From Pholis gunnellus (lineage: Eukaryota > Chordata > Actinopteri > Perciformes > Pholidae): a stretch of DNA of 64,000 nucleotides. Below the pieces are notes generated by a model, which saw only the letters and a program-made list of their open reading frames with translations, ran no database searches and was not told where the DNA came from. Of the stretch, positions 34,322 through 46,789 are shown one piece after another (positions within the stretch are counted from its first letter, which is position 1; each line of letters opens with the position of its first letter). The translations under genes and the position numbers were made by a program. Location: contig OU342816.1 in the NCBI GenBank assembly GCA_910591455.2, positions 19,085,807 to 19,149,806 of the forward strand. Reading direction: 5' to 3'.

Positions 34322-35684
34322 GATACATATGAATTTGTATCGCTATTAAAAGACATCATGGTGCCCCCCGGTGGAATGCTGTTCTCCCTGGACATTGACT
34401 CGCTTTATACAAACATTGAGACGCCATTAGGCCTCCAAGCGGTCCGACAGATCTTTGCGAGATATCCTGACCCCACTAGGCCGGATGAGGCCCTCCTGGA
34501 ACTTTTAGAACTGGGCTTGGCTCAGAATGATTTTGAGTTTAATTCCAGATTTTATTTACAAGTACACGGCACAGCAATGGGGAAGAAGTTCGCCCCAGCC
34601 TACGCTAACATCTACATGGCAGACTGGGAGAGAACGGCCTTCCCCAAGTGCCCAAAATTACCAACATTGTACATTAGATACCTGGACGACATCTTTGGCA
34701 TCTGGACCTACTCGGAAGAACAATTTTTTGATTTCATTTTGGTCCTGAACCAGCACCACCCTTCGATTTCAGTTAAACATAACCTTCAGAAGGAGAAAAT
34801 TGAATTCCTTGACACTGAGGTGTTTCTGATTGGGGGAGGGGGGGAAAGAGGAAGTAGCCTTGGAACGAGGGTCTATTTTAAGCCGACCGACACCCACGCA
34901 CTGTTGCACAAAACCAGCTATCACCCAAGGCATACTTACCGGGGCGATTTGCACAGATGCGGGGGATGTTGAGTCGGCTATAAGGACCCTCTTCCATTCC
35001 CTCAGACGTCGGGGGTACAGTAGTACCTTCCTTCGGGACATCAAGAGGGAGGTCCAACAGGGCTACGGCCAGGAGCAGGGCTCTGAGAGTGGGGACTGTG
35101 TTCCCCATTTGATCCCTTTTGTCTCCACCTTTTCCCCTACGGCCCAGATCCTAAACACGCGGGTCAAGGGTCATTTTAGGGAATTACAGGACCAAATGAA
35201 ATCATTTTCCAAGTTCAGGATCATAGCAGCAACCAGAAGAAATAAAAATCTCAAAGACCTTCTGGTACATGCTTCCCTAGGCAATAATACACAGAATAAA
35301 GTACAACATTACAAACATATTAAAAACATCAAATTCATCACAAATATACATACTCACCTGAGCGCACCGGTCTGGCACTTGACCAAACCGGAGTCCTCCA
35401 ACCTGGTCTACTGTATCGAGTGTGGGATATGCGGCATGCTGTATATTGGTCAAACCAAAAACAGCTTGTTGACAAGATTAAAACAACACCTACACTTAAT
35501 TCAGAGGAACAGAACGAAGACCCACCTGTACGAACATTTCCACCAGCATGGGCGGGAGGGTCTTCAGATCATGGGGTTGGAGACGGGCTCTTGGTGGTCA
35601 GCTGGACAGAGATGCTTCCGGGAGAGGCACTGGATTAGGAGGTTGGGCACAGTCTACCCTTTTGGCCTCAACCAAGTGGGATAG
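34310..35684 (+). pseudogene. PLE RT/GIY-YIG remnant, unit 3
   Basis: Practically identical to unit 2: RT part 34310-34972 with YLDDIFGIW, GIY-YIG part ending at 35684 in a different frame, same internal deletion. 5'-truncated at the joint and not able to make a full protein. Confidence 0.93.
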
Positions 35685-36680
35685 ACCTGTCTGTACTTAC
35701 CGTAGGATCCCCTGGAAAAAAGTTTTTATTAAACATAAGAAAAGTAGAGTGTGTGTTGGTTTGTGTGTGTGTGTTTGTGTGTATATTTGTATACAAACCT
35801 AGGAGAAAACACCATGTTTTAATTACAAAGATCTTTGTGAGCCCGTGCATCTTCTGGCTGTCTTTGAGCCCCGAAAAAAAAAAAAAAGAATCCTGCGCTT
35901 TTATTTTGAAGGGGATTTTGTATGCCGCCTGTCTGCTCGTCATCTCCGCTTGTGTGCACGTCTGAACGCCCACCTAGTGGGGCCAAACGCATTCGGCCCC
36001 ACCGAGGCGGGTCTATGAAGCAGTTTAGCCAATCGCTGATTAAAGATATAAATGAGTGACATACAATTTAGCCAATCAGCCTCCTCAAATAGATTCAGAG
36101 TGGGGCCAAATTCGTGCGCGTTCTCGTCAGGAGAAGTCTCTACAGGCGAGCGTGAGCGCCAGCGCGAGCACTACTCCTCCAAGACCCGTTTGAGAGGAGA
36201 AGTTTGGCGGAGAAACTTCAGGCCAAAGAGCTGATCCCATATCAGCCTGGCCTCACAATCAGACAGCAGACTAGCGGGAAAGGGAAGCAGTACATGAAGC
36301 TTCTCTACTAGCGGCACCAGAAAGGTTTGGCTAGCTGGATGCAGTCATGCTAATAACGTACTTAGCTTTTTAAAACACCGGGGACAGATCTAGCACGGAC
36401 AGTTAGGGAGTGAGGGAGGAGGAGGTAAGGAAACATGAGAACACCAGGGCACACATGAGAACTCTGTCAAGCTACATATTAAGCAAAGTGAACATCCTCT
36501 TCTACATAGTTTCATGACAACTTGGTCATGGAGGCATCAACATTTAATTGAAATGGTAAATTAACAGTGAAAACACATCATAGCTTATATCTATAAGCCT
36601 GTGTTTTATAGTATACTGAATAATATTATATGATATATATTATACTGTATATATATATATATATATATTATACTGTGTGT

Positions 36681-38120
36681 GTATTGTAATGGTAAAATAT
36701 GTATTAAGTATAATATATTAATAATAATATATTATCTTGGGATGTTTTGAAAGATGTTGTTCTACTGATGGGAAAGTACAGAGACAGGAAAAGATCACTC
36801 CAGTCCTACAGAGGCAGTTAATTAGTTCATGAAACCAACGTCCTATCTTTCAAGGTTGTCCATATTTCACACACGAGAAGAAGGTGAAAGGAAACATTGT
36901 TTCTGACCTCTGTATGAGACTGACTCCCCTTTGAACGCACCTGGAAGACTCAAAAATAAGGAGCAGAACAAATCGACCTTTGTCCGATCTTATACTCCCT
37001 TTTCCTTTTCAATGAGGTAACTAAAGGCGGGATTCTCGTATTAAAATATGATGTGCCTTGTACTTCGTTGACAGTGTTTTGCACAGTTCACTGAGATACG
37101 TGTCTGTGTGTTCGCTCTCCTGCTTGCAAGCATTAAATGGACTATTACTACTTTGAGCATTCATCAGACTCTGTTTATTTAATCAACTCTTATCCCGCAT
37201 CTACATAGAAATATTCCATAACAACTTGGTGTCAGAAGTGGGATACGCTGACTGTCCGCCAGGCTCCAGGAGACCGTCCGGAGAACGGCCGTTCCGGGAT
37301 CTAACAAACAGTTGATCTCGTCTCATACCTCTTTAGACCAGAGAGAGAGAACCGGCGCATCCGAGGAGACCTGGTTGACGTCACGCGTATCCAACGAAAA
37401 AAGAATTAATTCCTACAAAGATCGGGTAAGATGTTTTTAATTCCAGTAAAACAGTAAAAGTAAATATGTAAGACGTATAATACGGGACAGATGAGTGCTC
37501 AAGTAGTGTGTCTTATTTGGGGTGTACAATTGTGTTATTTTATCATGTAGATTTCTGTGTTTCTGAAGCATCGTCTCTCACATTTCGTAGAAGATAGGAT
37601 TGTGGAAAACACGATAACAGATTTTGACTCAAAAGAGAAACATTTTGAGATCGTGACACAGATCGCTTGACTACTAATAGGTTTGAAGTAAGAATCGTCA
37701 ATTACATTTATCCAATACGTGAGTCTTGGACTTCCTGAGACAAGAGCCGTGATAAAGTAATTATATAACGTGAACTTTGAATAAGGTTTTTGCAACGTTT
37801 TTCCTTTGGTAAAGAAACTACGCCTTACGGTGACGACTGTATTGAATTAAACCACGCCTGAAAGATGGGTGGAAATGACAGTAAATGTGAGGATCCTACG
37901 GGTCCGTTAGTTGAGACAATGAAACTGAAATATGGCGAAAATAGTGTGGCATGTTTGGGTTACTGGTCAAGGGATTTTGGGTTCAACGGGTCATTCAGTC
38001 CCGCTAAATTGAAGATGTTACGGAGTGATTTAAAAAAAAAAGAGAAGGAATTGAAAAGTAAAAGAATATCAAAGTCACAGAATTAGAAAAATAGAGAAAA
38101 AACAGAAATATTCCACAACA

Positions 38121-38124
<4 letters not shown>
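36681..38124 (+). mobile_element. Endogenous retrovirus remnant with GTAT target duplication
   Basis: The 5' LTR 36685-37223 starts TGTAATGG and ends ATTCCATAACA. A primer-binding site TGGTGTCAGAAGTGGGAT (37227-37244) complements the 3' end of a tRNA-Leu. After a leader comes the start of Gag. The element then jumps to the last ~17 bases of a second LTR (AGAAATATTCCACAACA, to 38120) and the flank GTAT, which also precedes the 5' LTR. Most of the interior and of the 3' LTR is therefore deleted. Within the LTR an ATTAAA lies near 37132. It is defective. Confidence 0.85.
37865..38086 (+). pseudogene. Start of retroviral Gag (matrix region), truncated
   Basis: The frame starts with Met-Gly-Gly, the N-myristoylation signal of retroviral matrix proteins, and about 70 residues follow, ending in a Lys-rich tail at a stop just before the deletion joint. 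Location after LTR, primer site and leader supports Gag. No capsid, protease, RT or envelope remains, so it cannot form particles. The genus within Retroviridae is undetermined. Confidence 0.65.
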
Positions 38125-38156
<32 letters not shown>

Positions 38157-39124
38157 CTGAATTCCCTGTGAGGGTGACTAAAATAAGATGTCCTGACGTG
38201 TTTATCAAAGTGTTATTTACTCCTTTTTTTTGTGTTGGAATAAATGTTGAATATTTAACTGCAAAGTAGTAATGCGTGTTTGATACCTTAATTTTTTTTG
38301 CATTAAATCATACTGGGATGTTTGCTGAAATTGATTGGATGGCCCTACCAAGAAAATGTTCCACCAGCCGCCACTGATTATATGTCATTTCTTTCCATAG
38401 AATAGATCATGTATTTCACGTCTGTGTAGAACATATTTAGTCTTGCTGATCTGACATTAAACCGCAGTGAAGAAGCACAGAGGGGAGGCAAACTACCTCT
38501 GCCTCAATGAAACGTGAAACAATGCACACCATTACAAAGGCTGAGTTTGACTAAATATACCAATTTAATGTAACACAATAACACTTAATACAAACATTTA
38601 AATATGAAGGGACAAAAAAGAACATAATGAAAACATGAATAAACTAATACATTGCAAATAAGAATACGAATAAATGAACATGAACAGCAGTGAACAGTAA
38701 ACAGTGAACAGCAGTGAGCAGTGAACAGGTCATCAACATTGCCTCTGCATAGATATATCTATGCAGTGGCAATGTTGATGACCTGGTTCCCCTTCAACTT
38801 TATCTTTACTCTTATAATACTTCAAAATGAGTGAATATAATCAATGCACAATGATTAATAAGGATGCAGCTCGATCATATTTTTTGTTATTATTTTGTCT
38901 TTTGTCATAGATGGCAGGTTTTCTTAAAGTTTTAAAAGCATTGTTTTGGTGCTTGTATAGAAGTAAATAATATACAAGTTGATTGAGGAGAAGGAACATG
39001 ACCTTGTTTAACACCAAAGGGAGAAGTAAACCTGAGCCTCCTGCTTGATGACGGCCGTACCGTAAACATCTCAGAGGCTCTGTGGACCCCAATGGAGGAC
39101 TGCATTGCCACTGCATAGATATAT

Positions 39125-40494
39125 CTATGCAGTGGCAATGTTGATGACCTGGTTCCCCTTCAACTTTATCTTTACTCTAAGTGGGGGGTCGATGAGCAAG
39201 TCCTCCATTGGGGTCCACAGAGCCTCTGAGATGTTTACGGTACGGCCGTCATCAAGCAGGAGGCTCAGGGTCCCTGGCTCACCCTCGATGTCCATTACCC
39301 CGAACGCTCCCACCACGTCCTCTGAGCTGACCTCCTGTCGAGAGAAACGTAGACATCACGTTCCCTTCTGTTAAATATTCTCCCTCTGTCACCAATCACT
39401 CAAACATCAATCGTAGCTATTCCTTACCATTTTTAAAAAATCCAAATAAACAACCTAGCCCGTAGGCGTTGCTTATTAATTATGAATGTCATCCTTTGTT
39501 CATATTTGTGTTATTAATGTCACTTCAAATATATTTTATGTACATAGTATACATTCACAACATCACTTCAGTAGACTTTGCTGTGTGTATTTTGAAGATG
39601 TGATTGTGTAAAAAAAATGAATGTCAATAACATTTTAAAAATGTAAGGGAACCCTAACCCTAACCCTAAAAGGTACAGAGAGGGAGAGAACCTCCTGCTG
39701 AAACATCTGTGGCCAGGGGGGACGACGACAACACGCGCTGTAAGACTTTCCTCAAACTTGCAGCCAAGATTTACTTTCTTTGCTTTTATTGTCAAATGAG
39801 AACAAAAATGAACTTTAAGGATTTCCTTGTAATTGAAACAATAACGATCAACGTCAGCTTATCAAAGTTAGAACTCAAAGTCCTCCTCAGTCATGTCGAT
39901 GGCCCAGGCAAACTTGTCCCTTTGGCTCTTAGTGTAGATTTTCTCTATAGGTTGTAAAGGACTCTTAAGAGGTTATGTGATTATTTCCTCCAAACCTTTT
40001 ACTTTGCTCGCTACACTAAGTTAATCACTTCCTGCGAGCTTTTATTTTGTAAGTGCCTTTTTACGTTTTGGGTCCTTTATTTTGAAGTAATTTTGGCTAA
40101 ATCGGGTATTCGGGTATTGTAACTTGACTTCGCATAAGTACTAAAATTGACGGTGCAGACTAAAAGGTGTTATAAAATATATTCTTCTGAAATAACAGTT
40201 TCTTAATTAACGGTTAAGCACCTAGCTGGAACGGGAACAAGGTATTGTGTGTTTATTGTGTGTTTGATGTTCCCATGTACATTTAAATGTAATTTCCTGA
40301 ATGTTTAAACTCGTAAGATCTCATTTATGTTGTATCTGTTCCGTAGCTCTTACGGTGTTTTCTGAAGAAACACATATTTCTGTTCATCGAAGGAAGGATG
40401 AAAGTTGAACAAAATAAAGGCCTTTGGAAACATCAGTAAGCTTCACCATTGTCCGGCTGGGGTCCGCTACATAGGTACCTCCATGTTCTTGCAC
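39125..40494 (-). pseudogene. Exon-like segments X, Y, Z of unit 3
   Basis: Z is at 39125-39334, Y at 39868-39944 and X ends at 40494, with the same frames, acceptors and fold-back as the other units. They lie downstream of the retroviral insertion, which does not touch them. Confidence 0.5.
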
Positions 40495-40743
40495 CTGAAC
40501 AAATGGAAAAAATAAATAGTTTAACCCACCATTTGGTCCGACAGGTCCCAAATCGTTCCTCTTAAAACAAAGTACAGAGGTATTCTGATAGAGAATGTAA
40601 AAGCACTGATAGAATGCAATCAATAGAAATAAACCCCCAAAAGTGTAATAGGCTATACAGGAGTATGTATTGAGTGAGTGAGTGAGACAGGCAGACAGAC
40701 AGTTATATGTACTGAGTGCATGAATTTATTACCTTCATAATAT

Positions 40744-42118
40744 TTGAACACATATGATACATATGAATTTGTATCGCTATTAAAAGACATCATGGTGCCC
40801 CCCGGTGGAATGCTGTTCTCCCTGGACATTGACTCGCTTTATACAAACATTGAGACGCCATTAGGCCTCCAAGCGGTCCGACAGATCTTTGCGAGATATC
40901 CTGACCCCACTAGGCCGGATGAGGCCCTCCTGGAACTTTTAGAACTGGGCTTGGCTCAGAATGATTTTGAGTTTAATTCCAGATTTTATTTACAAGTACA
41001 CGGCACAGCAATGGGGAAGAAGTTCGCCCCAGCCTACGCTAACATCTACATGGCAGACTGGGAGAGAACGGCCTTCCCCAAGTGCCCAAAATTACCAACA
41101 TTGTACATTAGATACCTGGACGACATCTTTGGCATCTGGACCTACTCGGAAGAACAATTTTTTGATTTCATTTTGGTCCTGAACCAGCACCACCCTTCGA
41201 TTTCAGTTAAACATAACCTTCAGAAGGAGAAAATTGAATTCCTTGACACTGAGGTGTTTCTGATTGGGGGAGTGGGGGGAAGAGGAAGTAGCCTTGGAAC
41301 GAGGGTCTATTTTAAGCCGACCGACACCCACGCACTGTTGCACAAAACCAGCTATCACCCAAGGCATACTTACCGGGGCGATTTGCACAGATGCGGGGGA
41401 TGTTGAGTCGGCTATAAGGACCCTCTTCCATTCCCTCAGACGTCGGGGGTACAGTAGTACCTTCCTTCGGGACATCAAGAGGGAGGTCCAACAGGGCTAC
41501 GGCCAGGAGCAGGGCTCTGAGAGTGGGGACTGTGTTCCCCATTTGATCCCTTTTGTCTCCACCTTTTCCCCTACGGCCCAGATCCTAAACACGCGGGTCA
41601 AGGGTCATTTTAGGGAATTACAGGACCAAATGAAATCATTTTCCAAGTTCAGGATCATAGCAGCAACCAGAAGAAATAAAAATCTCAAAGACCTTCTGGT
41701 ACATGCTTCCCTAGGCAATAATACACAGAATAAAGTACAACATTACAAACATATTAAAAACATCAAATTCATCACAAATATACATACTCACCTGAGCGCA
41801 CCGGTCTGGCACTTGACCAAACCGGAGTCCTCCAACCTGGTCTACTGTATCGAGTGTGGGATATGCGGCATGCTGTATATTGGTCAAACCAAAAACAGCT
41901 TGTTGACAAGATTAAAACAACACCTACACTTAATTCAGAGGAACAGAACGAAGACCCACCTGTACGAACATTTCCACCAGCATGGGCGGGAGGGTCTTCA
42001 GATCATGGGGTTGGAGACGGGCTCTTGGTGGTCAGCTGGACAGAGATGCTTCCGGGAGAGGCACTGGATTAGGAGGTTGGGCACAGTCTACCCTTTTGGC
42101 CTCAACCAAGTGGGATAG
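40744..42118 (+). pseudogene. PLE RT/GIY-YIG remnant, unit 4
   Basis: RT part 40744-41406 and GIY-YIG part to 42118, with the same internal deletion. One substitution in the G-rich stretch (GGGGGAGTGGGGGG) changes a Gly to Val. Otherwise it matches units 2 and 3. Confidence 0.93.
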
Positions 42119-43077
42119 ACCTGTCTGTACTTACCGTAGGATCCCCTGGAAAAAAGTTTTTATTAAACATAAGAAAAGTAGAGTGTGTGTTGGTTTGTGT
42201 GTGTGTGTTTGTGTGTATATTTGTATACAAACCTAGGAGAAAACACCATGTTTTAATTACAAAGATCTTTGTGAGCCCGTGCATCTTCTGGCTGTCTTTG
42301 AGCCCCGAAAAAAAAAAAAAAGGATCCTGCGCTTTTATTTTGAAGGGGATTTTGTATGCCGCCTGTCTGCTCGTCATCTCCGCTTGTGTGCACGTCTGAA
42401 CGCCCACCTAGTGGGGCCAAACGCATTCGGCCCCACGAGGCGGGTCTATGAAGCAGTTTAGCCAATCGCTGATTAAAGATATAAATGAGTGACATACAAT
42501 TTAGCCAATCAGCCTCCTCAAATAGATTCAGAGTGGGGCCAAATTCGTGCGCGTTCTCGTCAGGAGAAGTCTCTACAGGCGAGCGTGAGCGCCAGCGCGA
42601 GCACTACTCCTCCAAGACCCGTTTGAGAGGAGAAGTTTGGCGAGAAACTTCAGGCCAAAGAGCTGATCTCATATCAGCCTGGCCTCACAATCAGACAGCA
42701 GACTAGCGGGAAAGGGAAGCAGTACATGAAGCTTCTCTACTAGCGGCACCAGAAAGGTTTGGCTAGCTGGATGCAGTCATGCTAATAACGTACTTAGCTT
42801 TTTAAAACACCGGGGACAGATCTAGCACGGACAGTTAGGGAGTGAGGGAGGAGGAGGTAAGGAAACATGAGAACACCAGGGCACACATGAGAACTCTGTC
42901 AAGCTACATATTAAGCAAAGTGAACATCCTCTTCTACATAGTTTCATGACAACTTGGTCATGGAGGCATCAACATTTAATTGAAATGGTAAATTAACAGT
43001 GAAAACACATCATAGCTTATATCTATAAGCCTGTGTTTTATAGTATACTGAATAATATTATGATATATATTATACTG

Positions 43078-43108
<31 letters not shown>

Positions 43109-43109
43109 C

Positions 43110-43164
<55 letters not shown>

Positions 43165-43950
43165 CTGAATTCCCTGTGAGGGTGACTAAAATAAGATGTC
43201 CTGACGTGTTTATCAAAGTGTTATTTACTCCTTTTTTTTGTGTTGGAATAAATGTTGAATATTTAACTGCAAAGTAGTAATGCGTGTTTGATACCTTAAT
43301 TTTTTTTGCATTAAATCATACTGGGATGTTTGCTGAAATTGATTGGATGGCCCTACCAAGAAAATGTTCCACCAGCCGCCACTGATTATATGTCATTTCT
43401 TTCCATAGAATAGATCATGTATTTCACGTCTGTGTAGAACATATTTAGTCTTGCTGATCTGACATTAAACCGCAGTGAAGAAGCACAGAGGGGAGGCAAA
43501 CTACCTCTGCCTCAATGAAACGTGAAACAATGCACACCATTACAAAGGCTGAGTTTGACTAAATATACCAATTTAATGTAACACAATAACACTTAATACA
43601 AACATTTAAATATGAAGGGACAAAAAAGAACATAATGAAAACATGAATAAACTAATACATTGCAAATAAGAATACGAATAAATGAACATGAACAGCAGTG
43701 AACAGTAAACAGTGAACAGCAGTGAGCAGTGAACATGTCATCAACATTGCCACTGCATAGATATATCTATGCAGTGGCAATGTTGATGACCTGGTTCCCC
43801 TTCAACTTTATCTTTACTCTAAGTGGGGGGTCGATGAGCAAGTCCTCCATTGGGGTCCACAGAGCCTCTGAGATGTTTACGGTACGGCCGTCATCAAGCA
43901 GGAGGCTCAGGGTCCCTGGCTCACCCTCGATGTCCATTACCCCGAACGCT
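40756..43950 (+). repeat. Array unit 4, truncated
   Basis: Ends at CCCCGAACGCT inside exon Z, where unrelated sequence begins. It has only one palindrome: the ~375 bp between the two palindromes of the other units are missing, and the flank after it (TACTCTAAGTGGGG) is that of the second palindrome. It also carries a one-base loss in the GC hairpin (CCCCACGAGG). Confidence 0.9.
43767..43950 (-). pseudogene. Exon-like segment Z of unit 4, 5'-truncated
   Basis: Keeps AFGVMDIEGEPGTLSLLLDD to the stop at the palindrome but loses the acceptor and the EVSSEDVVG start at the array boundary. The frame runs on into unrelated sequence by chance. Confidence 0.5.
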
Positions 43951-44546
43951 ACATCAGCATCAGGGAGGCAGCTGGAGCAACTGGCGAAAAACCAACACAC
44001 TCATGTGAGAAGAATGAGCCTTAATCCCATTTGCTCCTGCCGGTGCACATTACTGGAACATGTTTTCAAGTATCATTGCAAGAAATAATGAGTTGCAACT
44101 TCACTCTCTTGTACTTCTCTACTACTCTGCCAATAATAAGGGCCACCTACAGCTTTCAAAGCCAGTGGTTGGCAGTGTTGATGACCTCTTGTCAGTTGGA
44201 GTTCACTCTGTGCCCTCTGCACAGCTGGGCTCCACTCAGGCTTGTGGCAGCAACAGAGAAAATAGGAAACATTAATGAAACACATTAGCCAATTTGTGTG
44301 AACTGCCTTCAGCGGGAGCTGTCAGCACGAGGCTCCAGCTGGTATCGGGGATTATCAGCACAGCAAAGAACCAACTTGAGACTGAGGTGGTAGTTGGCAG
44401 GGATATCTTTACTGTAGCTTCTCTATTGTCATGTCTTATTGGTCAATGTCGGTTTTGCCAGACAGTTGATTGCAGAGAAAGACCGGGAAGAGGAAGGACA
44501 TGAAAGACAAAACGTGGAAAAAAAACATGCTCTTCTTCATCTGTAC
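43951..44546. other. Right flank of the array, no exon recognised
   Basis: The last bicc1 exon, which should follow the SAM exons on the minus strand (family C-terminus after ISELNKNRRKL), is not visible here. It may have been removed when the array joined this DNA. Confidence 0.5.
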
Positions 44547-44646
44547 CTGAGATGGCAAGCAGCATTTTCCTGCGGGCTCCAAAGGTGGTGATGCCCAGTT
44601 CCTTCAGGTCCTGGTCTGTTAGAGTCAGGAATGTCTGGAGGTCAAT
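44547..44646 (-). CDS. bicc1: bicc1 exon: second half of SAM domain
   Basis: Bicaudal-C 1 is a cytoplasmic RNA-binding protein with KH domains and a C-terminal SAM domain that self-polymerises and helps silence target mRNAs. The exon lies between acceptor TGCTTCCAG| and donor TCTCAG|GTACAG and codes IDLQTFLTLTDQDLKELGIT then FGARRKMLLAIS, matching the SAM helices. It is 100 nt and starts in phase 0, fitting the preceding exon. No defect is visible. The expected next exon is missing. Confidence 0.92.
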
Positions 44647-45345
44647 CTGGAAGCAGCAACGAGTCCGTTTAACGCCACTATTACCACAATTCAGCAACTT
44701 CTACAAGTGTTAAAATTGTCACCCATGACTAAAGATACTACAATGGAACATTATTTACTTGAAGAGCTTTTGCATTATAACATTTTCCAATGAACTACTG
44801 TACATGCCCTCCTCCAACCCGTATGTTTGAGCAGCAAAAAGTTACCACACACGTGCTATTCATTCAAAACCACACATGTGAATCTCATAGTGATGCCGAA
44901 AGGATCAGTTATGACAAAAAGTGGAATTTCTTTGCTATTTTGGAAAATGTCAATGCCTGTTTTCAGCTCAGTGAAGGGGAGTAACTAGCAACATGTAACT
45001 GAGATATGTAGTTAAATTACAGTTACAAAAAAAAATGTAGGTGATTACAATTTCGTTAAGAAGCTTGTATGTCGAATAGAACAAGGTTTACACTTCCTGG
45101 TTTAAGTTTGTTTTTGAGACTTTTCAGTTTTTTTGCCCAGCCTCAAACATTTGTTACAAACGTAATGAAAAAGAAAAAAAATGTAAAACGTTACATAACT
45201 TTGATGAAGTAATAAACATATTTACATTACTTATAACATTTTAACAGGGAATCTAGAAATCTTGAACCAATTACATTTCAAAAGGGGGCCTTCCAAACAC
45301 TGTTTAAAGCAAAACTAGGAGAAGAGTGTTCACAGTGTGCGCTAC
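44647..45345 (-). other. bicc1 intron between SAM exons
   Basis: Non-coding, AT-rich. Flanked by the GTAGCG donor and TTCCAG acceptor on the minus strand. Confidence 0.8.
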
Positions 45346-45503
45346 CTCTTGTTGTTGGAAGACGTCTGTGTACTTCCCTAAACCGAGTGTGCTGAACAGC
45401 TCAGGCAGGTCTGAGCCTTTCAGAGACGAGTTCAGACTGCAGCCGTTGCTGCCGGTTATCGAGGAGATGCAGTCCATGTAGTTGCTGCTGCTGAGGTAAT
45501 GCT
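45346..45503 (-). CDS. bicc1: bicc1 exon: linker and first half of SAM domain
   Basis: Codes HYLSSSNYMDCISSITGSN, then SLKGSDLPELFSTLGLGKYT and DVFQQQE, followed by donor GAG|GTAGCG. It joins in phase 0 to the next exon to give QQQE-IDLQ, the unbroken Bicc1 SAM sequence. The acceptor is TATGATGCAG|; an AG two bases on is an alternative. The upstream KH-domain and linker exons are not seen in the 8 kb before exon 2. Confidence 0.92.
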
Positions 45504-46257
45504 CTGCATCATAGGGTTGAACAAAAACAACAACACACAACGATCATTTTGAAGAAAGCAAAAAAGGAGCAATAATTCATTCACATTTCAGCTGTCACAG
45601 ACGTTACGTCACAGAAAGAGATGAAGAATATTTAAAACTAGAAAATTTCGCAAGAAATTTTGACAGTGTGGCTTCTACTGCCGGAAGACGTCGCAATATA
45701 TAGCTACACAGGCCGATGTTACGGTTCGATTGAGTTATCGCTTCTCTCTTTTCTGCATTTAAAATCCATACTCTTGAATTTAATCTTGTATAACGGTTTC
45801 AATTTCCTGTACATGTGAGTTTTTCACACACCAAGCCGGATCAAGTGCTGTCTGTCTTCAACAGGCAGTTAAATATATTGTCCACCGTTAATGGTGTCAG
45901 CATTGTAGCTAGTTTTCTTATGTGTATTGAGAGGGACCCCTAGTCATGGTCATTACTTTATAACAATGAACAACCCACAACTAACGCTCTTTAACAGAGC
46001 AAATCACAACGACACAACAGTCTGTGACACAAACAATTTGTAACACTAATAATTTTACATTTATAAAATTACACCGCCGAACTGCATGCTGGGTACAGCT
46101 CACTCGCCTGCTAGCAAAACAGTCTGCTAACAGCTGGGAGAGGCTCCGTTGCTCCAGTAAAGTTTTTCACATGATCTGCTCTTCAACTCATCATTCCTCT
46201 CATGTAGTCATATCGGAGCAATAGGAGCTACGGTTATGGGGGTTTGAGGATTTGTTT

Positions 46258-46450
46258 GAGAGGTGTTTCCCTGCTTTTTCTCCATGAACAGGCTGCAGGC
46301 GCACAGGTGATTCTGATTGAGCTAATTAGTGAACAGAGACTCACAGTGTGTGTATGTGAGTCTGTGAGCCTCTGTTCACTAATTAGCTCAATCAGAATCA
46401 CCTGTGCACCTGCAGCCTGTTCATGGAGAAAAAGCAGGGAAACGCCTCTC
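46258..46450. repeat. Long hairpin, ~80-bp arms
   Basis: The left arm (GAGAGGTGTTTCCCTGCTTT ... ACTAATTAGC-type block) and the right arm are reverse complements with only a few mismatches, around a TGTGTGTATG loop. It looks like a fold-back/MITE-type element. No target duplication is clear. Confidence 0.85.
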
Positions 46451-46485
46451 CTCACATTACGTGATGCCTACTAGTAATGCCTTTG

Positions 46486-46587
46486 GAAATGATGGGAGCT
46501 TACGCTCCCATCATTTCTCTATTTGAGATAAATACATTTGTTTGAGAAGCCTTTGGAAATGATGGGAGCTAACGCTCCCATCATTTC
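46486..46587. repeat. Two tandem 32-nt hairpins, 70-bp period
   Basis: GAAATGATGGGAGC and its reverse complement form near-perfect stems at 46486-46517 and 46556-46587, with TTA- or TAA-containing turns. Both are preceded by GCCTTTG. Confidence 0.85.
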
Positions 46588-46789
46588 TGTACGAACCTCA
46601 TTCTGAGCTTCATGTTAAGATACAGTTAATCTATGGGGCTTTTATTTTGAAAGGGTGGGACTGGGTGGGTGAGAGAGGGGGAGAGGAGACATATTCATAA
46701 TGTTTGACACAAACACAAAGGTTATTAAATGACAGGCTTCATCACAAGTATTCCAGTTAGGATTCACTCTGTGGGGCTTTTATTTTGAA

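Larger units (their letters stand above)
34322..40755 (+). repeat. Array unit 3, interrupted by an endogenous retrovirus
   Basis: 6434 bp, of which 36685-38120 is a later retroviral insertion into the TA microsatellite. A private substitution (TAAGATCTC for TAAGAGCTC, near 40316) marks this copy. Confidence 0.93.
24281..43950 (+). repeat. Head-to-tail array of four ~5-kb units
   Basis: The start GATACATATGAATTTGTATC occurs at 24281, 29322, 34322 and 40756. The spacings are 5041, 5000 and 6434 bases; the last includes a 1436-bp retroviral insertion. Units are almost identical, differing by scattered substitutions and small indels. The first joint is inside the RT coding sequence (after AAGTTATATCAAA). 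The later joints all read TTTGAACACATAT before the unit start, proving true tandem duplication of one cassette. Unequal crossing-over or rolling-circle-like amplification would give this pattern. Confidence 0.95.

Noticed and set aside
42279..42461. Small plus-strand frame in the GC segment of unit 4
   Set aside because: It exists only through a change in the A-run length and is not open in the other units.
24281..43950. CRISPR-like or satellite interpretation of the regular repeats
   Set aside because: Units are 5 kb with coding content in a fish genome; this is a segmental tandem duplication.
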